Shown: piece after piece, positions 34,390 to 43,599 of the stretch
How the letters are laid out: every line of letters starts with the position of its first letter
Numbering within the stretch: the first letter of the stretch is position 1
Origin: Thalassotalea insulae
GTDB lineage: Bacteria > Pseudomonadota > Gammaproteobacteria > Enterobacterales > Alteromonadaceae
Direction: 5' to 3'
NCBI RefSeq assembly: GCF_030161395.1
Contig: NZ_BSST01000001.1
Span: 3,224,001 to 3,288,000 of the forward strand
DNA length: 64,000 bases
Translations under genes and position numbers: made by a program
Notes under the pieces: generated by a model
Databases searched by the model: none
What the model was told of the DNA's origin: nothing
Seen by the model: only the letters and a program-made list of their open reading frames with translations

Positions 34390-37269
34390 TTAAAAATGGT
34401 AGTTAACACCTAAGTAAAAATAACTACCATTAAAACCAAATGGGGCTGAGCGACGAGAGTATTTAAAGACGCCAAGGCTGCTAACAATAGTATTGCCTTG
34501 TTGATCAACTATAGTACCTGCGTGTGAGTTGCCGATAGTGTTCTTGTCCGGGGTGACATCAAATAGATTATTTACCCCCAGATACCAGGAAAAGTTGTTA
34601 CTAAGGTCATGCTGAAAACGGATATCGGTTAAGGTTTTTGCACCATAGGTTTGTTGTTCACCATCGATTATGGTGTATTTGCCGTAGCGATTTAATGCCA
34701 GATTCAATGACCAGCTTTGTTGCTGATACAGTGAAGTTAAGCTAATTCTGTCTTTTGGTTGCCACTGTTCAATAATTGAAATGTCCTGACGGGCGAAAAC
34801 TTGCTCGTTATCTAATGGTGATAACGCGCTATTTTTCGGTGAATAAAGCCGGGTGACATCAGTGTCGGTGAAGTTTGCTGCTAATGTCAGTGTATGTTGG
34901 CCACTAAACAGTTGGGAGTGCCAGGTCGAGATGATATCGAGCCCCTGGGTTTGAGTATCGGCGCCGTTAAGAAATACCTGCGCCTTGTCTACACCTGTAT
35001 GTTTGATTGCCTGTGCAAGTGATGGCGATTGTTCAGCCGATAATTTATTACTGATAACAATGCGATCATCAATATTAATCGCATAGTAATCAATAGTGAC
35101 ATTAAACTGCTCTGTGAAATTAAATACCGCACCAAGGGAAAAGTTTTTAGATTGTTCCTCGGTTAACTGTGGGAGCCCTATTATTTGCGCAAGCTGGCTG
35201 TCATTTCTAAAGGTGCCGACTTGCTCTGAGCTCAATTGATTTTCTTGATTGACGATAAATTGCGTACTGGTGTTATTAAAATATAGTTGCTGCATAGAAG
35301 GGGCTCTGAACCCTGTGCTGATGGAGCTTCGTAAATTAAAGTGTTCAAATGGTCGCCAATTTGCTGCTAACTTGATATTAGAGGTTGAGCCAAAGTCCTG
35401 ATAATCATCATAACGTAGGGCAGCGCTGTAATTGAAATACTCACTTAATTCACTGTTCACTTCGACATAGATTGAGGCTATATCCCTTTGCTCGTCAACT
35501 TCGGCATTAGGCGCTATCCCTGGAAACCCCTGAATTCCTGCCAGTACCTTATTTGGGCCGCTTGGAGGAGCAGGTGAATGGTAATCAAAATAACTATATT
35601 GGTTGCCTGCTATAACCTGATAACGGTCTTTTCTTAATTCCAGTCCAAGTGCTAGTGTGGCATAACTAAAAAACTTCTGGATATCTAAATTAATGGTTTG
35701 TAGCGATAATTTAAGACCATATGCGTCCGCTGAATTCGGCATCTGCTCTCTTATTTGTTGAGCAGTGATGCCCTGTTGCTCAAGCATGATTGCGTACGAG
35801 GCATTAACAGAATTTTTAGTGGTATAGTCAATACTGTTAACGCCGTAACTGTAGGAGATATCCATTAATATATCTGGATTGAGTTCGGTTTTATAACCAA
35901 GGCTAAATGATGCATCAGCAATATCTGAATGAATAAAAGGTAGATAGCCACCAGGAACTAATGGCTCACCGTCTTGTAACATTGGATTCGCTTGTTGATT
36001 AAGGTTGTCGCGGAAAAATGCGGCAGCGTCATTCTCACGTTTTGAATAAATAGCAAAGCTATAAAGCTTGCCGTCAGTCAAATTATATTGGCTATTATAA
36101 GCCAGTGAAAATTGCTGATAAGCGGGATCGCCAATGTCAAAGGTATCGCGTTTAGCACTAAATTCCCGTGGATCTTTTGCTAAAAATTGCTCAGGTGCTA
36201 ACCGGACACAACCTGGAAACTGGCAGCTGCCATGTTGACCTGAACGATCTGTTGCTTGGTGATCTTGGACATTTATCGTGGCATTAAAAAAGCCGTTATT
36301 CTTGAATGAGAAACCTTTATTGATATTGAGCTCTGCACTTTGACCGTCTCCTTTACCATATTGACCATAGCTAGTGGTGATATGTCCTTTGCTAGTCGAG
36401 TCTTTTAAGACAATATTTATCACGCCGGCAATGGCATCTGAGCCATATTGTGCAGCAGCGCCATCACGTAGTATTTCGATACGTTTTATGGCACTAAATG
36501 GAATTGCGTTAATGCCAACGCCTGATGTACCACGGCCAACGGAGGTATTAATATGAACAAGGCTGGAATGGTGGCGACGTTTGCCATTGACTAAGAGTAA
36601 GGTTTGATCTGGCCCTAAGCCTCTTAAGGTAGCAGGTTTGAGTACATCAGTGCCATCACTGATGGATGAACTGGCAAAGTTAAACGAAGGAGCGATTGTC
36701 TGTAGTTTGCGGCCATTTTCGAACTGCCCAGTATTTGCCAACATGGTTTCAGATAATACATCAACGGGGACGGGGAGCTCCTGAATACTACGTGCAATAT
36801 TTCTTGTGCCAACAATGGCAATTTTTTCAATCCTATTATTACTCTCTTCTTGCTTAGCAATAAGAGCTTTGGATGTTGACCTTGTTATTGAGTCTTGCTT
36901 ATGTGCTGGTTGACGGAGCTGAATGCGTATTTCGTCGTTGCTATTGATATGGGCTTCAAGTTCGGTATGGCGCAGTAATCTATTAAGGCCATGAGCAATT
37001 GTAAAATAGCCGTTAAGCTCGTTTGCCTGATAGTGTTTAGTGAGCTCGTAAGAAAAAATAATGGTGCGCTGAGAATGTTTAGCAAAAGCGATCAGTGCCT
37101 GATCGGCTGGGAGTGATTTAATATCAAAATAATATAATTTGTCTGCTTTAACTTGAAAACTGAGCGGCAGCAACATAACAGCTAGCAAGGCTGCTATGTT
37201 TTGCCATAAGCAAGTTGCTAAGCGTATTGAAAGCTGGCTATTTGATGTGCTAGATAAAAGCAAAGACAT
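34390..37269 (-). CDS. TonB-dependent receptor with N-terminal STN signalling domain
   Basis: A protein of 959 residues. It has a signal peptide (to about 42, FQVKAD), an STN domain (about 45-115, YYFDIKSLPADQALIAFAKH) and a TonB-box-like stretch (about 145-152, EKIAIVGT). The plug (about 160-290) contains LRGLGPDQTLLLVNGKRR and RIEILRDGAAAQYGSDAIAG. A large beta-barrel ends in FYLGVNYHF, the usual C-terminal Phe. The STN domain marks a transducing receptor that signals to a FecR-type regulator, and such a gene (37369-38412) lies upstream. The substrate is unknown: siderophore, heme or glycan are all possible. A terminator hairpin is embedded in the last codons (34396-34432). Confidence 0.93.
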   Translation of the reverse strand: MSLLLSSTSNSQLSIRLATCLWQNIAALLAVMLLPLSFQVKADKLYYFDIKSLPADQALIAFAKHSQRTIIFSYELTKHYQANELNGYFTIAHGLNRLLRHTELEAHINSNDEIRIQLRQPAHKQDSITRSTSKALIAKQEESNNRIEKIAIVGTRNIARSIQELPVPVDVLSETMLANTGQFENGRKLQTIAPSFNFASSSISDGTDVLKPATLRGLGPDQTLLLVNGKRRHHSSLVHINTSVGRGTSGVGINAIPFSAIKRIEILRDGAAAQYGSDAIAGVINIVLKDSTSKGHITTSYGQYGKGDGQSAELNINKGFSFKNNGFFNATINVQDHQATDRSGQHGSCQFPGCVRLAPEQFLAKDPREFSAKRDTFDIGDPAYQQFSLAYNSQYNLTDGKLYSFAIYSKRENDAAAFFRDNLNQQANPMLQDGEPLVPGGYLPFIHSDIADASFSLGYKTELNPDILMDISYSYGVNSIDYTTKNSVNASYAIMLEQQGITAQQIREQMPNSADAYGLKLSLQTINLDIQKFFSYATLALGLELRKDRYQVIAGNQYSYFDYHSPAPPSGPNKVLAGIQGFPGIAPNAEVDEQRDIASIYVEVNSELSEYFNYSAALRYDDYQDFGSTSNIKLAANWRPFEHFNLRSSISTGFRAPSMQQLYFNNTSTQFIVNQENQLSSEQVGTFRNDSQLAQIIGLPQLTEEQSKNFSLGAVFNFTEQFNVTIDYYAINIDDRIVISNKLSAEQSPSLAQAIKHTGVDKAQVFLNGADTQTQGLDIISTWHSQLFSGQHTLTLAANFTDTDVTRLYSPKNSALSPLDNEQVFARQDISIIEQWQPKDRISLTSLYQQQSWSLNLALNRYGKYTIIDGEQQTYGAKTLTDIRFQHDLSNNFSWYLGVNNLFDVTPDKNTIGNSHAGTIVDQQGNTIVSSLGVFKYSRRSAPFGFNGSYFYLGVNYHF
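34396..34432 (-). terminator. Terminator hairpin inside the end of the receptor gene
   Basis: AATGGTAGTTA (34396-34406) and TAACTACCATT (34422-34432) are perfect 11-base arms. On the minus strand the stem is followed by TTTTTAATAA, which contains the stop codon itself. Confidence 0.75.
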
Positions 37270-37368
37270 TGGTTAAACAACAGACCCTAAATTATTATTA
37301 TCAAAAGAGTTTGATGTCTTCAGTATAGTATGAAGCTCGGTTTAGCTAAAGTGCTATTGTTAGCGGGA

Positions 37369-38412
37369 TCAGCTTTTTGTCGGTTGTTGACTTAATTGTA
37401 CTGAGTTGGTGGCGTTAAATTTTGATTTGATGCCAAAGTTATAAGATAGTGCTGCTAGTAAACCGTCTATATCTCCGGCTTTAAAGTAGCCGGCTATTTT
37501 AACATCGTTGATGCTACTGTCGGTAATTTCAAATTGTACCTTGCTATAGCGACTCACTTCGTTCAGCGCCTGAGCTAAGGTTTCACCATTAAATACTAAC
37601 ATTCCTTGCTGCCAGGCTAATTCATTGGCACTTTGTTTTTTACTCAGCGAATTAGTAGGTTGTTGGACATTATTGCTGATCACCGATTTTTCGTTATCAG
37701 TAATGATTTTTGACGACTCAAACTTATCGATCTCCTCTGATATCAAAGTCTGCAGTTGGTGATTAGTTAACTGGCTGTTACTGACCAGTACCTGACCTTC
37801 ATTGACGATCAATTCCATATCAGATTCGTTATTTTTTTGAACATTAAAAATTGTACCTAATGCGGTAAAGGCTTTACTTCCTGACGTAACGGTAAATGGT
37901 CTAGAAGAATCTTTGGCAACATCAAACTGGGCTTCGCCGTAGAGTAAATTAATATTACGGTGGTTATCTGTGTAGCTTACACGCACTTGAGAGTGAGTAT
38001 TTAATGTGATTTTACTGCCGTCCGTTAACTCGACACTGATGATTTCACCGATATTAGTGGTATAAGTTTGGACGGGGAACGATTGACTATTTGAATCAAA
38101 TAGCATGGTTTTTAATGGCAATGAAATAAAAATGAGCAATATGCTCACTAATATAGCAAGTAACCATTTGAAATCTTTCCCACTAATTATGCTCGGTTGC
38201 TGTGCCAAGGGAAAAACACCGTTAAGAGTTTTTAACTCACTGATGTTATCGAAGAAAGTAGCCATTTTATAGATGGCTTGATGATGTGCTGGACTTTGAT
38301 TGACCCAAGCAATAAGTTGTGGTTTTTCTTCATGATGTAAGCCACGGTTTAAACAGCAAACCCAGTGGCGAGCTTGTTTTTTAATTTGCTCAGTTATCAA
38401 TTGCTCTGACAT
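37369..38412 (-). CDS. FecR-type anti-sigma/transmembrane regulator
   Basis: A protein of 347 residues. The N-terminal cytoplasmic domain (about 8-60, ARHWVCCLNRGLHHEEKPQL, then WVNQSPAHHQAIYKM) is DUF4880. A membrane helix spans about 82-100. The periplasmic FecR domain (about 120-215) has ISVELTDGSKITLNTHSQVRV and LLYGEAQFDVAKD. A C-terminal DUF4974-like segment (about 265-335) has GMLVFNGETLAQALNEVSRY. It should receive the signal from the STN receptor encoded downstream, 99 bases away, and control an ECF sigma factor. Unusually, no fecI-like gene lies next to it; the next gene is srmB. Confidence 0.92.
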   Translation of the reverse strand: MSEQLITEQIKKQARHWVCCLNRGLHHEEKPQLIAWVNQSPAHHQAIYKMATFFDNISELKTLNGVFPLAQQPSIISGKDFKWLLAILVSILLIFISLPLKTMLFDSNSQSFPVQTYTTNIGEIISVELTDGSKITLNTHSQVRVSYTDNHRNINLLYGEAQFDVAKDSSRPFTVTSGSKAFTALGTIFNVQKNNESDMELIVNEGQVLVSNSQLTNHQLQTLISEEIDKFESSKIITDNEKSVISNNVQQPTNSLSKKQSANELAWQQGMLVFNGETLAQALNEVSRYSKVQFEITDSSINDVKIAGYFKAGDIDGLLAALSYNFGIKSKFNATNSVQLSQQPTKS

Positions 38413-38641
38413 ATTTGCTTAAATCATCCTTAAATATTGCAAAATACAATTACTAATCTAGCGAAGGCTAGATTGAATTACAACTAATGTATTGGATATT
38501 TACTGCGGAATTACTTCATTTCGGTGTAATTTTCACCGATCAGCGTTGGTGACGCAAGAAATTTTGTCAAAATGTGCAAATTTATCGGGTAAAAATTGCG
38601 GTAACTAATTTAAGCTAAAGAATAATCGTGGTGGAATAGCT

Positions 38642-38677
38642 AAACGCCTGAACATGCGAGCATTCAGGCGTTTTTAT
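38642..38677. terminator. Hairpin between fecR-like gene and srmB
   Basis: AAACGCCTGAA (38642-38652) pairs with TTCAGGCGTTT (38663-38673), and a five-base T-run follows on the plus strand. For srmB on the minus strand the T-run is only three bases, so it is a weaker terminator in the direction needed. Confidence 0.6.
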
Positions 38678-38693
38678 TACGATAGTGAGCTTG

Positions 38694-39929
38694 TTATTTT
38701 TTCTTTCTTTTCGCCTGTTTTTTCGCTTTTGCTTTTTTCTGTGCGGTGGATTTTTTCACCTTCGGCTTTTTCAATGCGATTCGTGCTTCTTTATATTTCG
38801 GGCGAAGTTCTTCAATGATACGACGTGGTAAACGCTCAGTCATATAGCGTTCTATTTTTCCTATCACAGCCATATCGTGGGCTTCAACTAGAGAAATAGC
38901 GGTACCTTTGTTGCCGGCACGACCCGTTCGACCAATGCGGTGTATATAAATATCGGCTTTTCGCGGCATATCAAAATTAATGACGTGAGTGATATCGTCG
39001 ATGTCGAGCCCTCTTGCTGCGACATCTGTTGCTACTAAGACATTAACATCAGCTTTGCGTAATCTGTCTACGGCACTATTACGTTTATCTTGTGGCATAT
39101 TGCCTTCAAGCCAGGCACAAGGAAGTTCTTCAGCGTATAGCTTGCCTGAAAGGTATTGTACCGTTTCGCGTTTGTTGGCAAATACTACCGCCCGTTTGAC
39201 ATCATCTTGCTTAAGTAAATGCGCCAGTAATTTAAATTTATGATCTTTATCGTCGGCTAAATGGATCCATTGGTGAATTTTAGCTTTCTCTTTACGTGAT
39301 GGATTCGCTTCCAAATAAATAGGTTCGTTTAAAATCTCCTTAGCAAATTTTAATACATGTGAACCTTCTAACGTAGCAGAAAATAATAAGGTTTGTTTGC
39401 GCCACCTAGCTTCGCCAATGATGCGATTGATGGTTTCGGCAAATCCCATATCCAACATACGATCTGCTTCATCGAGTACCAGTATTTCTATTTCTCTGGC
39501 ATCAAACTGTTCATTTTCAATATATTCGAGTAAGCGTCCTGGTGTGGCGATCAGCATATCGGTGGTTTCGGTTAAGATCTCTTTGTGACTGCCGTAATTA
39601 ACGCCACCGGTGATCACGCCGGTTTTGATATTAGTAAGCTCAGTGAGCTTTTCACTTTGTTCACTGATTTGCAGTGCTAGCTCGCGGGTTGGAGATAAAA
39701 CCAATACTCGAGGGAATCCCGGCTTAGTGCGAGGATAATCGAGCAAATGCTGAGCTGCCGGTAACAAAAATGCAGCGGTTTTTCCGGTACCTGTTGGAGC
39801 AGAAGCTAATACGTCTTTACCTGCCATGGCTTCAGGTATGACTAATGACTGGATTGAAGTTGGTTTTTTAAAACCGATATTATTAATGCCGCCAAGAAGG
39901 GCTGAATCTAGATCAAACTGCTCAAACAT
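38694..39929 (-). CDS. srmB: DEAD-box RNA helicase SrmB
   Basis: A protein of 411 residues. Helicase motifs in order: Q motif (FKKPTSIQ), I (APTGTGKT), Ia (PTRELALQ), II (LDEADRMLDMGF), III (FSATLE), IV-V (VLVATDVAARGLDI) and VI (HRIGRTGRAG). The segments ARWRKQTLLFSATLEG and KIHQWIHLADDKDHK match SrmB rather than RhlE or DeaD. The C-terminal tail is short and very basic (KKPKVKKSTAQKKAKAKKQA). SrmB assists early assembly of the 50S subunit and is useful at low temperature. Confidence 0.93.
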   Translation of the reverse strand: MFEQFDLDSALLGGINNIGFKKPTSIQSLVIPEAMAGKDVLASAPTGTGKTAAFLLPAAQHLLDYPRTKPGFPRVLVLSPTRELALQISEQSEKLTELTNIKTGVITGGVNYGSHKEILTETTDMLIATPGRLLEYIENEQFDAREIEILVLDEADRMLDMGFAETINRIIGEARWRKQTLLFSATLEGSHVLKFAKEILNEPIYLEANPSRKEKAKIHQWIHLADDKDHKFKLLAHLLKQDDVKRAVVFANKRETVQYLSGKLYAEELPCAWLEGNMPQDKRNSAVDRLRKADVNVLVATDVAARGLDIDDITHVINFDMPRKADIYIHRIGRTGRAGNKGTAISLVEAHDMAVIGKIERYMTERLPRRIIEELRPKYKEARIALKKPKVKKSTAQKKAKAKKQAKRKKK

Positions 39930-40035
39930 AGTGATGGTTGCTCGAATTAAAGGTGTGCAGATTATAGAGCTAAAGTGGTGAATTACCTAGAGCTGCATGA
40001 AAAAAGCTACACGAAAAAAGTAAAAAATTGTCTGT

Positions 40036-40560
40036 TTAATGTTCTAATAACTCAGCAATTTCTTGCTGAAGTTGTTGACACCAGTTCGTGATACGCTGAT
40101 CGCTTAAGTCATATTGATTATCTTCATCAAGGGCCAAGCCAACAAAATGGGATTTATCATCGGTTAGTGCTTTCGATGCTGCGAATTCATAACCTTGAAT
40201 GGGCCAATAGCCAATAACATAACCACCTTGCGCTATCACTTGCTGATGCAGCATGCCTAGGGCATCTTGAAACCATTCGCTATAGCCAATTTGATCTCCC
40301 ATACCATATAGAGCAACGACTTTGCCTTCAAGATTTAAGTCACTGATCTCTGCCCAGTGGCTTTCCCAGTCTTCTTGAAGTTCGCCATAGTCCCAGGTCG
40401 AGATACCCAAAATAAGTAAATCAAATTGCTGACATTGCTCAAGTGCTACGTCTTTAATATTATGTAACTGAACGACATCGCAATCAAAGTGTGCCTGAAT
40501 TTTTTCTGCGGCAATTTCGGTATAACAGGTGGTTGAGCCGTAAAATAGGCCAATTTTCAT
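40036..40560 (-). CDS. fldB: Flavodoxin (FldB type)
   Basis: A protein of 174 residues. It starts MKIGLFYGSTTCYTEIAAEK, the FMN phosphate loop (GSTTCYT). It has an ISTWDYGELQEDWE flavin-stacking segment and ALYGMGDQIGYSEWF. The long-chain form and the CYTE loop fit FldB better than FldA. It is a cytosolic one-electron carrier for flavodoxin-dependent enzymes. Confidence 0.92.
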   Translation of the reverse strand: MKIGLFYGSTTCYTEIAAEKIQAHFDCDVVQLHNIKDVALEQCQQFDLLILGISTWDYGELQEDWESHWAEISDLNLEGKVVALYGMGDQIGYSEWFQDALGMLHQQVIAQGGYVIGYWPIQGYEFAASKALTDDKSHFVGLALDEDNQYDLSDQRITNWCQQLQQEIAELLEH

Positions 40561-40945
40561 TTAGTTAACCTAAGTAAATCAATTTGGGGTGAAAAATTGG
40601 CGCAAGTTTAGCAGAAATCGCGCTTGTTTAGCCAGTGATTGATCTAGGGACAGTTGATCTTTGCTGTTTTAATTTAGTTGAACCCATAGGGCAGCAGCTA
40701 TTTGGCATTTTTACTGTGTTATCGCTTGATTTGAGTAAAATAACTACACTTGGCAAGTGCTGCCTTGTATAAATAGCAAATAAATTACTGCAAAAACAAA
40801 CTTGAAAGATCAACAGCCCCTAGAGAGATAGGTTAGTAACATTGCTTTTTTAATTGTTTACCTGTAATTTTGTCGCCATTAATGAGGTCTTCTTTATCAA
40901 ATAACGGTTTATTTTAATAATCCCACTGAGTGACTAGGTATTTAC
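40561..40945. other. Intergenic region fldB-dsbC, filled by a repeat element
   Basis: These 385 bases between the divergent fldB and dsbC genes hold the repeat at 40644-40823 and about 120 AT-rich bases before dsbC, where its promoter should lie. An open frame on the minus strand (40628-40813) falls inside the repeat and does not look coding. Confidence 0.7.
40644..40823. repeat. MITE-like inverted-repeat element, copy A
   Basis: Terminal inverted repeats CTAGGGACAGTTGATCTTT (40644-40662) and its near-complement (40805-40823) differ at two of 19 positions. The interior closely matches the copy at 54853-55023, with a shared core TTATCGCTTGATTTGAGTA. Inner inverted segments GGCAGCA/TGCTGCC and GCTATTT/AAATAGC interleave. 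No transposase is encoded and no clear target duplication is seen. Confidence 0.8.
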
Positions 40946-41710
40946 ATGTTTAAAAATTTTATTGCTGGCTTTTTTATTGTTCTTTTAACGGTGTCTTCGG
41001 CGTATGCCAGTGAAAAAACTGAGTTATCTGCGCAAGTGAAAAAGCAGTTAATGACCCGTTTATCTGATAGTTTAGGGTTAGAAATCATTACTGTTAAAGC
41101 TTCGCCATTTCCGGCATTAATTGAGGTGGTGACTAATCAGGGAATGTTTTATGCCAGTGCTGATGGTAAATTTTTAGTCAATGGTAAGTTATATGGTTTA
41201 GCTGGCGACAATGTTGTTAATCATACCGAAGAAAGTTTGGCTCAGGTGCGCGTCGATGGTATGAAACAGTTTGAAAAAGATATGATTGTTTACCCTGCCA
41301 GTGAAGAAAAATATGTAATTACTGTCTTTACTGATATTACATGTGGGTATTGTCGTAAGTTACATAAAGAAATGGATAAGTTAAATGAGCATGGTATTAC
41401 CGTGCGTTATCTGGCATATCCTCGTGCAGGGGTTAAAGACCAGTTTGGTCAGTATTCAAAAGGATTTAAAGACTTGCGTTCTATCTGGTGTAACGAACAG
41501 CCTAATGAAGCGCTAACGAAAGCAAAATTAGGTTCAACGGTTGCCCAGCGTATTTGCGATAAGCCGATTGAAGCAGAGTTTAATTTTGGTCGTCAAATAG
41601 GTGTCAGTGGTACGCCGGCAATTATATTTGATAACGGCTTTATGTTACCAGGATACAAAGACCCGGATGCGATCTTAGCCATCATCAAAAACCTGGAAGC
41701 GAATAGCTAA
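40946..41710 (+). CDS. dsbC: Thiol:disulfide interchange protein DsbC
   Basis: A protein of 254 residues with a signal peptide (to about 21, SAYASEK), an N-terminal dimerisation domain and a thioredoxin fold. The fold carries the active site DITCGYCRKLHKEM and cis-Pro in GVSGTPAIIF. A second Cys pair (IWCNEQ and RICDKP) matches the structural disulfide of E. coli DsbC. It isomerises wrong disulfides in the periplasm. It is followed by recJ with a 36-base gap, as in E. coli. Confidence 0.96.
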   Translation: MFKNFIAGFFIVLLTVSSAYASEKTELSAQVKKQLMTRLSDSLGLEIITVKASPFPALIEVVTNQGMFYASADGKFLVNGKLYGLAGDNVVNHTEESLAQVRVDGMKQFEKDMIVYPASEEKYVITVFTDITCGYCRKLHKEMDKLNEHGITVRYLAYPRAGVKDQFGQYSKGFKDLRSIWCNEQPNEALTKAKLGSTVAQRICDKPIEAEFNFGRQIGVSGTPAIIFDNGFMLPGYKDPDAILAIIKNLEANS

Positions 41711-41746
41711 GCTTTTGAGCATTAGTTGAACAAGATTTAGCTGAAC

Positions 41747-43471
41747 ATGGATAAAGTGATTGTTCGTCGTGAACCGCTAGATGATAGTTATTTGCCGGAT
41801 TCGTTACATCCTGTGATCCGACAAATTTATGCTACCCGAGGTGTTAAAGCTGAGCAGGAACTTGAGCTCAGTGTTAGTCAGCTGCTCGATGTCAGCTGTT
41901 TAAAAGGCTTAGACCGTGCTTGTCAGATACTCTATCAAGCAATAGTCAAACAACAATCAATTTTTATCATCGGTGATTTTGATGCCGATGGTGCCACCAG
42001 TACTGCGCTGATGATCAGCGCATTATCGAGTTTGGGCAGTCGAAACCATCAATTCTTAGTGCCTAATCGTTTTGAATACGGCTATGGCCTGACATCTGAA
42101 ATTGTCGAAATTGCGGCAAAACAGGGCGCGGAGCTATTAATTACCGTTGATAATGGTATTAGCTGCATAGCCGGGGTGAAAAAAGCTAAAGAACTTGGTT
42201 TAACTGTGATCGTTACTGATCATCACTTACCGGGTGAGGAGTTACCGCCTGCCGATGCCATTGTTAATCCTAATCAACCTGATTGTTATTTTCCCAGCAA
42301 AGCATTAGCAGGTGTCGGTGTAGCGTTTTATTTTATGCTGGCGATGCGTAAACATATGCGAGACCAACAGTGGTTTGAGCAACAGCAATTACCGGAGCCA
42401 AACATTGCGCAATTGTTAGATTTAGTTGCCTTAGGTACGGTAGCTGATGTGGTGTCTCTAGATGCCAATAACCGAATTTTAGTTGAGCAGGGGCTTAAGC
42501 GTATTCGCGCTGGCCATACCCGTCCAGGGATCCAGGCATTAATTGAAGTGGCGGGCAAAAATCAGCAAAGATTAACCGCTGCTGATTTTGGCTTTTCTCT
42601 CGGTCCCCGAATTAACGCGGCCGGGCGATTAGATGATATGGCCTATGGTATCAACTGTTTATTGGCGGGGGATTTAATGACTGCCCGGGTAATGGCGGCA
42701 GAATTAGATAGCCTAAATAAAACTCGTCGTGAGATTGAACAAGGGATGCAGCAAGAGGCTGAGCTTGTGATGAAGCAGTTGACAGTGTCTGAAACCAGTT
42801 TACCTTATGGGCTTGCTTTATATCATCGACAATGGCATCAAGGGGTGATAGGGATTGTCGCTGGCCGATTAAAAGAAAAGTTTCATCGTCCTTGTGTGGT
42901 TTTTGCGGCCAATGAAGCGGGGGATGAACTAAAAGGCTCTGCGCGCTCAATTCCCGGCTTGCATATTCGCGATTTACTCGAACATATCGCCAGTCAACAC
43001 CCAGGGTTGATCATTAAGTTTGGCGGTCATGCTATGGCGGCAGGGTTGTCGATAACGCCGGATGACTTCAAACAGTTTCAGCAGCATTTTGAGTATTATG
43101 CCGAGCAGTGGCTTGATAGTGAACTGCTTGAAGGCAAATGTTTTTCTGATGGCGCTTTAGCACTATCTGAAATGAATTTAGCATTCGCTGAATTGTTAAG
43201 GGCCAGCGGTCCATGGGGACAAAACTTTGCTGAGCCATTATTTGATGATGAATTTGAATTAATTCAACAGCGGTTGGTGGGAGAAAAACATTTAAAAATG
43301 GTGGTGCAAAAACAGGGGCAAGTATTTGATGCTATTGCTTTTAATGTTGATATTAAGCAGTGGCCAAACAGTCAGGCGACCAAGGTTCATCTAGCATATC
43401 GGCTTGATATTAACGAATTTCGCGGTAAGCAGAGCTTGCAATTGATAGTGGAAAATCTCCAGCTAAGCTAG
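41747..43471 (+). CDS. recJ: Single-stranded-DNA-specific exonuclease RecJ
   Basis: A protein of 574 residues (E. coli 577). DHH-family motifs are complete: IIGDFDADGATST, VDNGISC, VTDHHLPGE, GTVADVV and the DHHA1 motif FGGHAMAAGLS. It is a 5'-3' exonuclease on single strands, used in recombination and mismatch repair. It lies between dsbC and prfB, a conserved order. Confidence 0.97.
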   Translation: MDKVIVRREPLDDSYLPDSLHPVIRQIYATRGVKAEQELELSVSQLLDVSCLKGLDRACQILYQAIVKQQSIFIIGDFDADGATSTALMISALSSLGSRNHQFLVPNRFEYGYGLTSEIVEIAAKQGAELLITVDNGISCIAGVKKAKELGLTVIVTDHHLPGEELPPADAIVNPNQPDCYFPSKALAGVGVAFYFMLAMRKHMRDQQWFEQQQLPEPNIAQLLDLVALGTVADVVSLDANNRILVEQGLKRIRAGHTRPGIQALIEVAGKNQQRLTAADFGFSLGPRINAAGRLDDMAYGINCLLAGDLMTARVMAAELDSLNKTRREIEQGMQQEAELVMKQLTVSETSLPYGLALYHRQWHQGVIGIVAGRLKEKFHRPCVVFAANEAGDELKGSARSIPGLHIRDLLEHIASQHPGLIIKFGGHAMAAGLSITPDDFKQFQQHFEYYAEQWLDSELLEGKCFSDGALALSEMNLAFAELLRASGPWGQNFAEPLFDDEFELIQQRLVGEKHLKMVVQKQGQVFDAIAFNVDIKQWPNSQATKVHLAYRLDINEFRGKQSLQLIVENLQLS

Positions 43472-43599
43472 CAAAAACATATCCTATATATTTTGCGCAT
43501 AAAATAGCGAACGTCGAGCATTTATTTGCGCCGGTAATTAAGCTACAATGCGCGACTAATTTTCTTTCATTTTCATCTGTTAAAGGCATTTAATTACTA

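Noticed and set aside
40628..40813. 61-codon minus-strand frame between fldB and dsbC
   Set aside because: It lies wholly inside the inverted-repeat element and its sequence is not preserved as a frame in the second copy.
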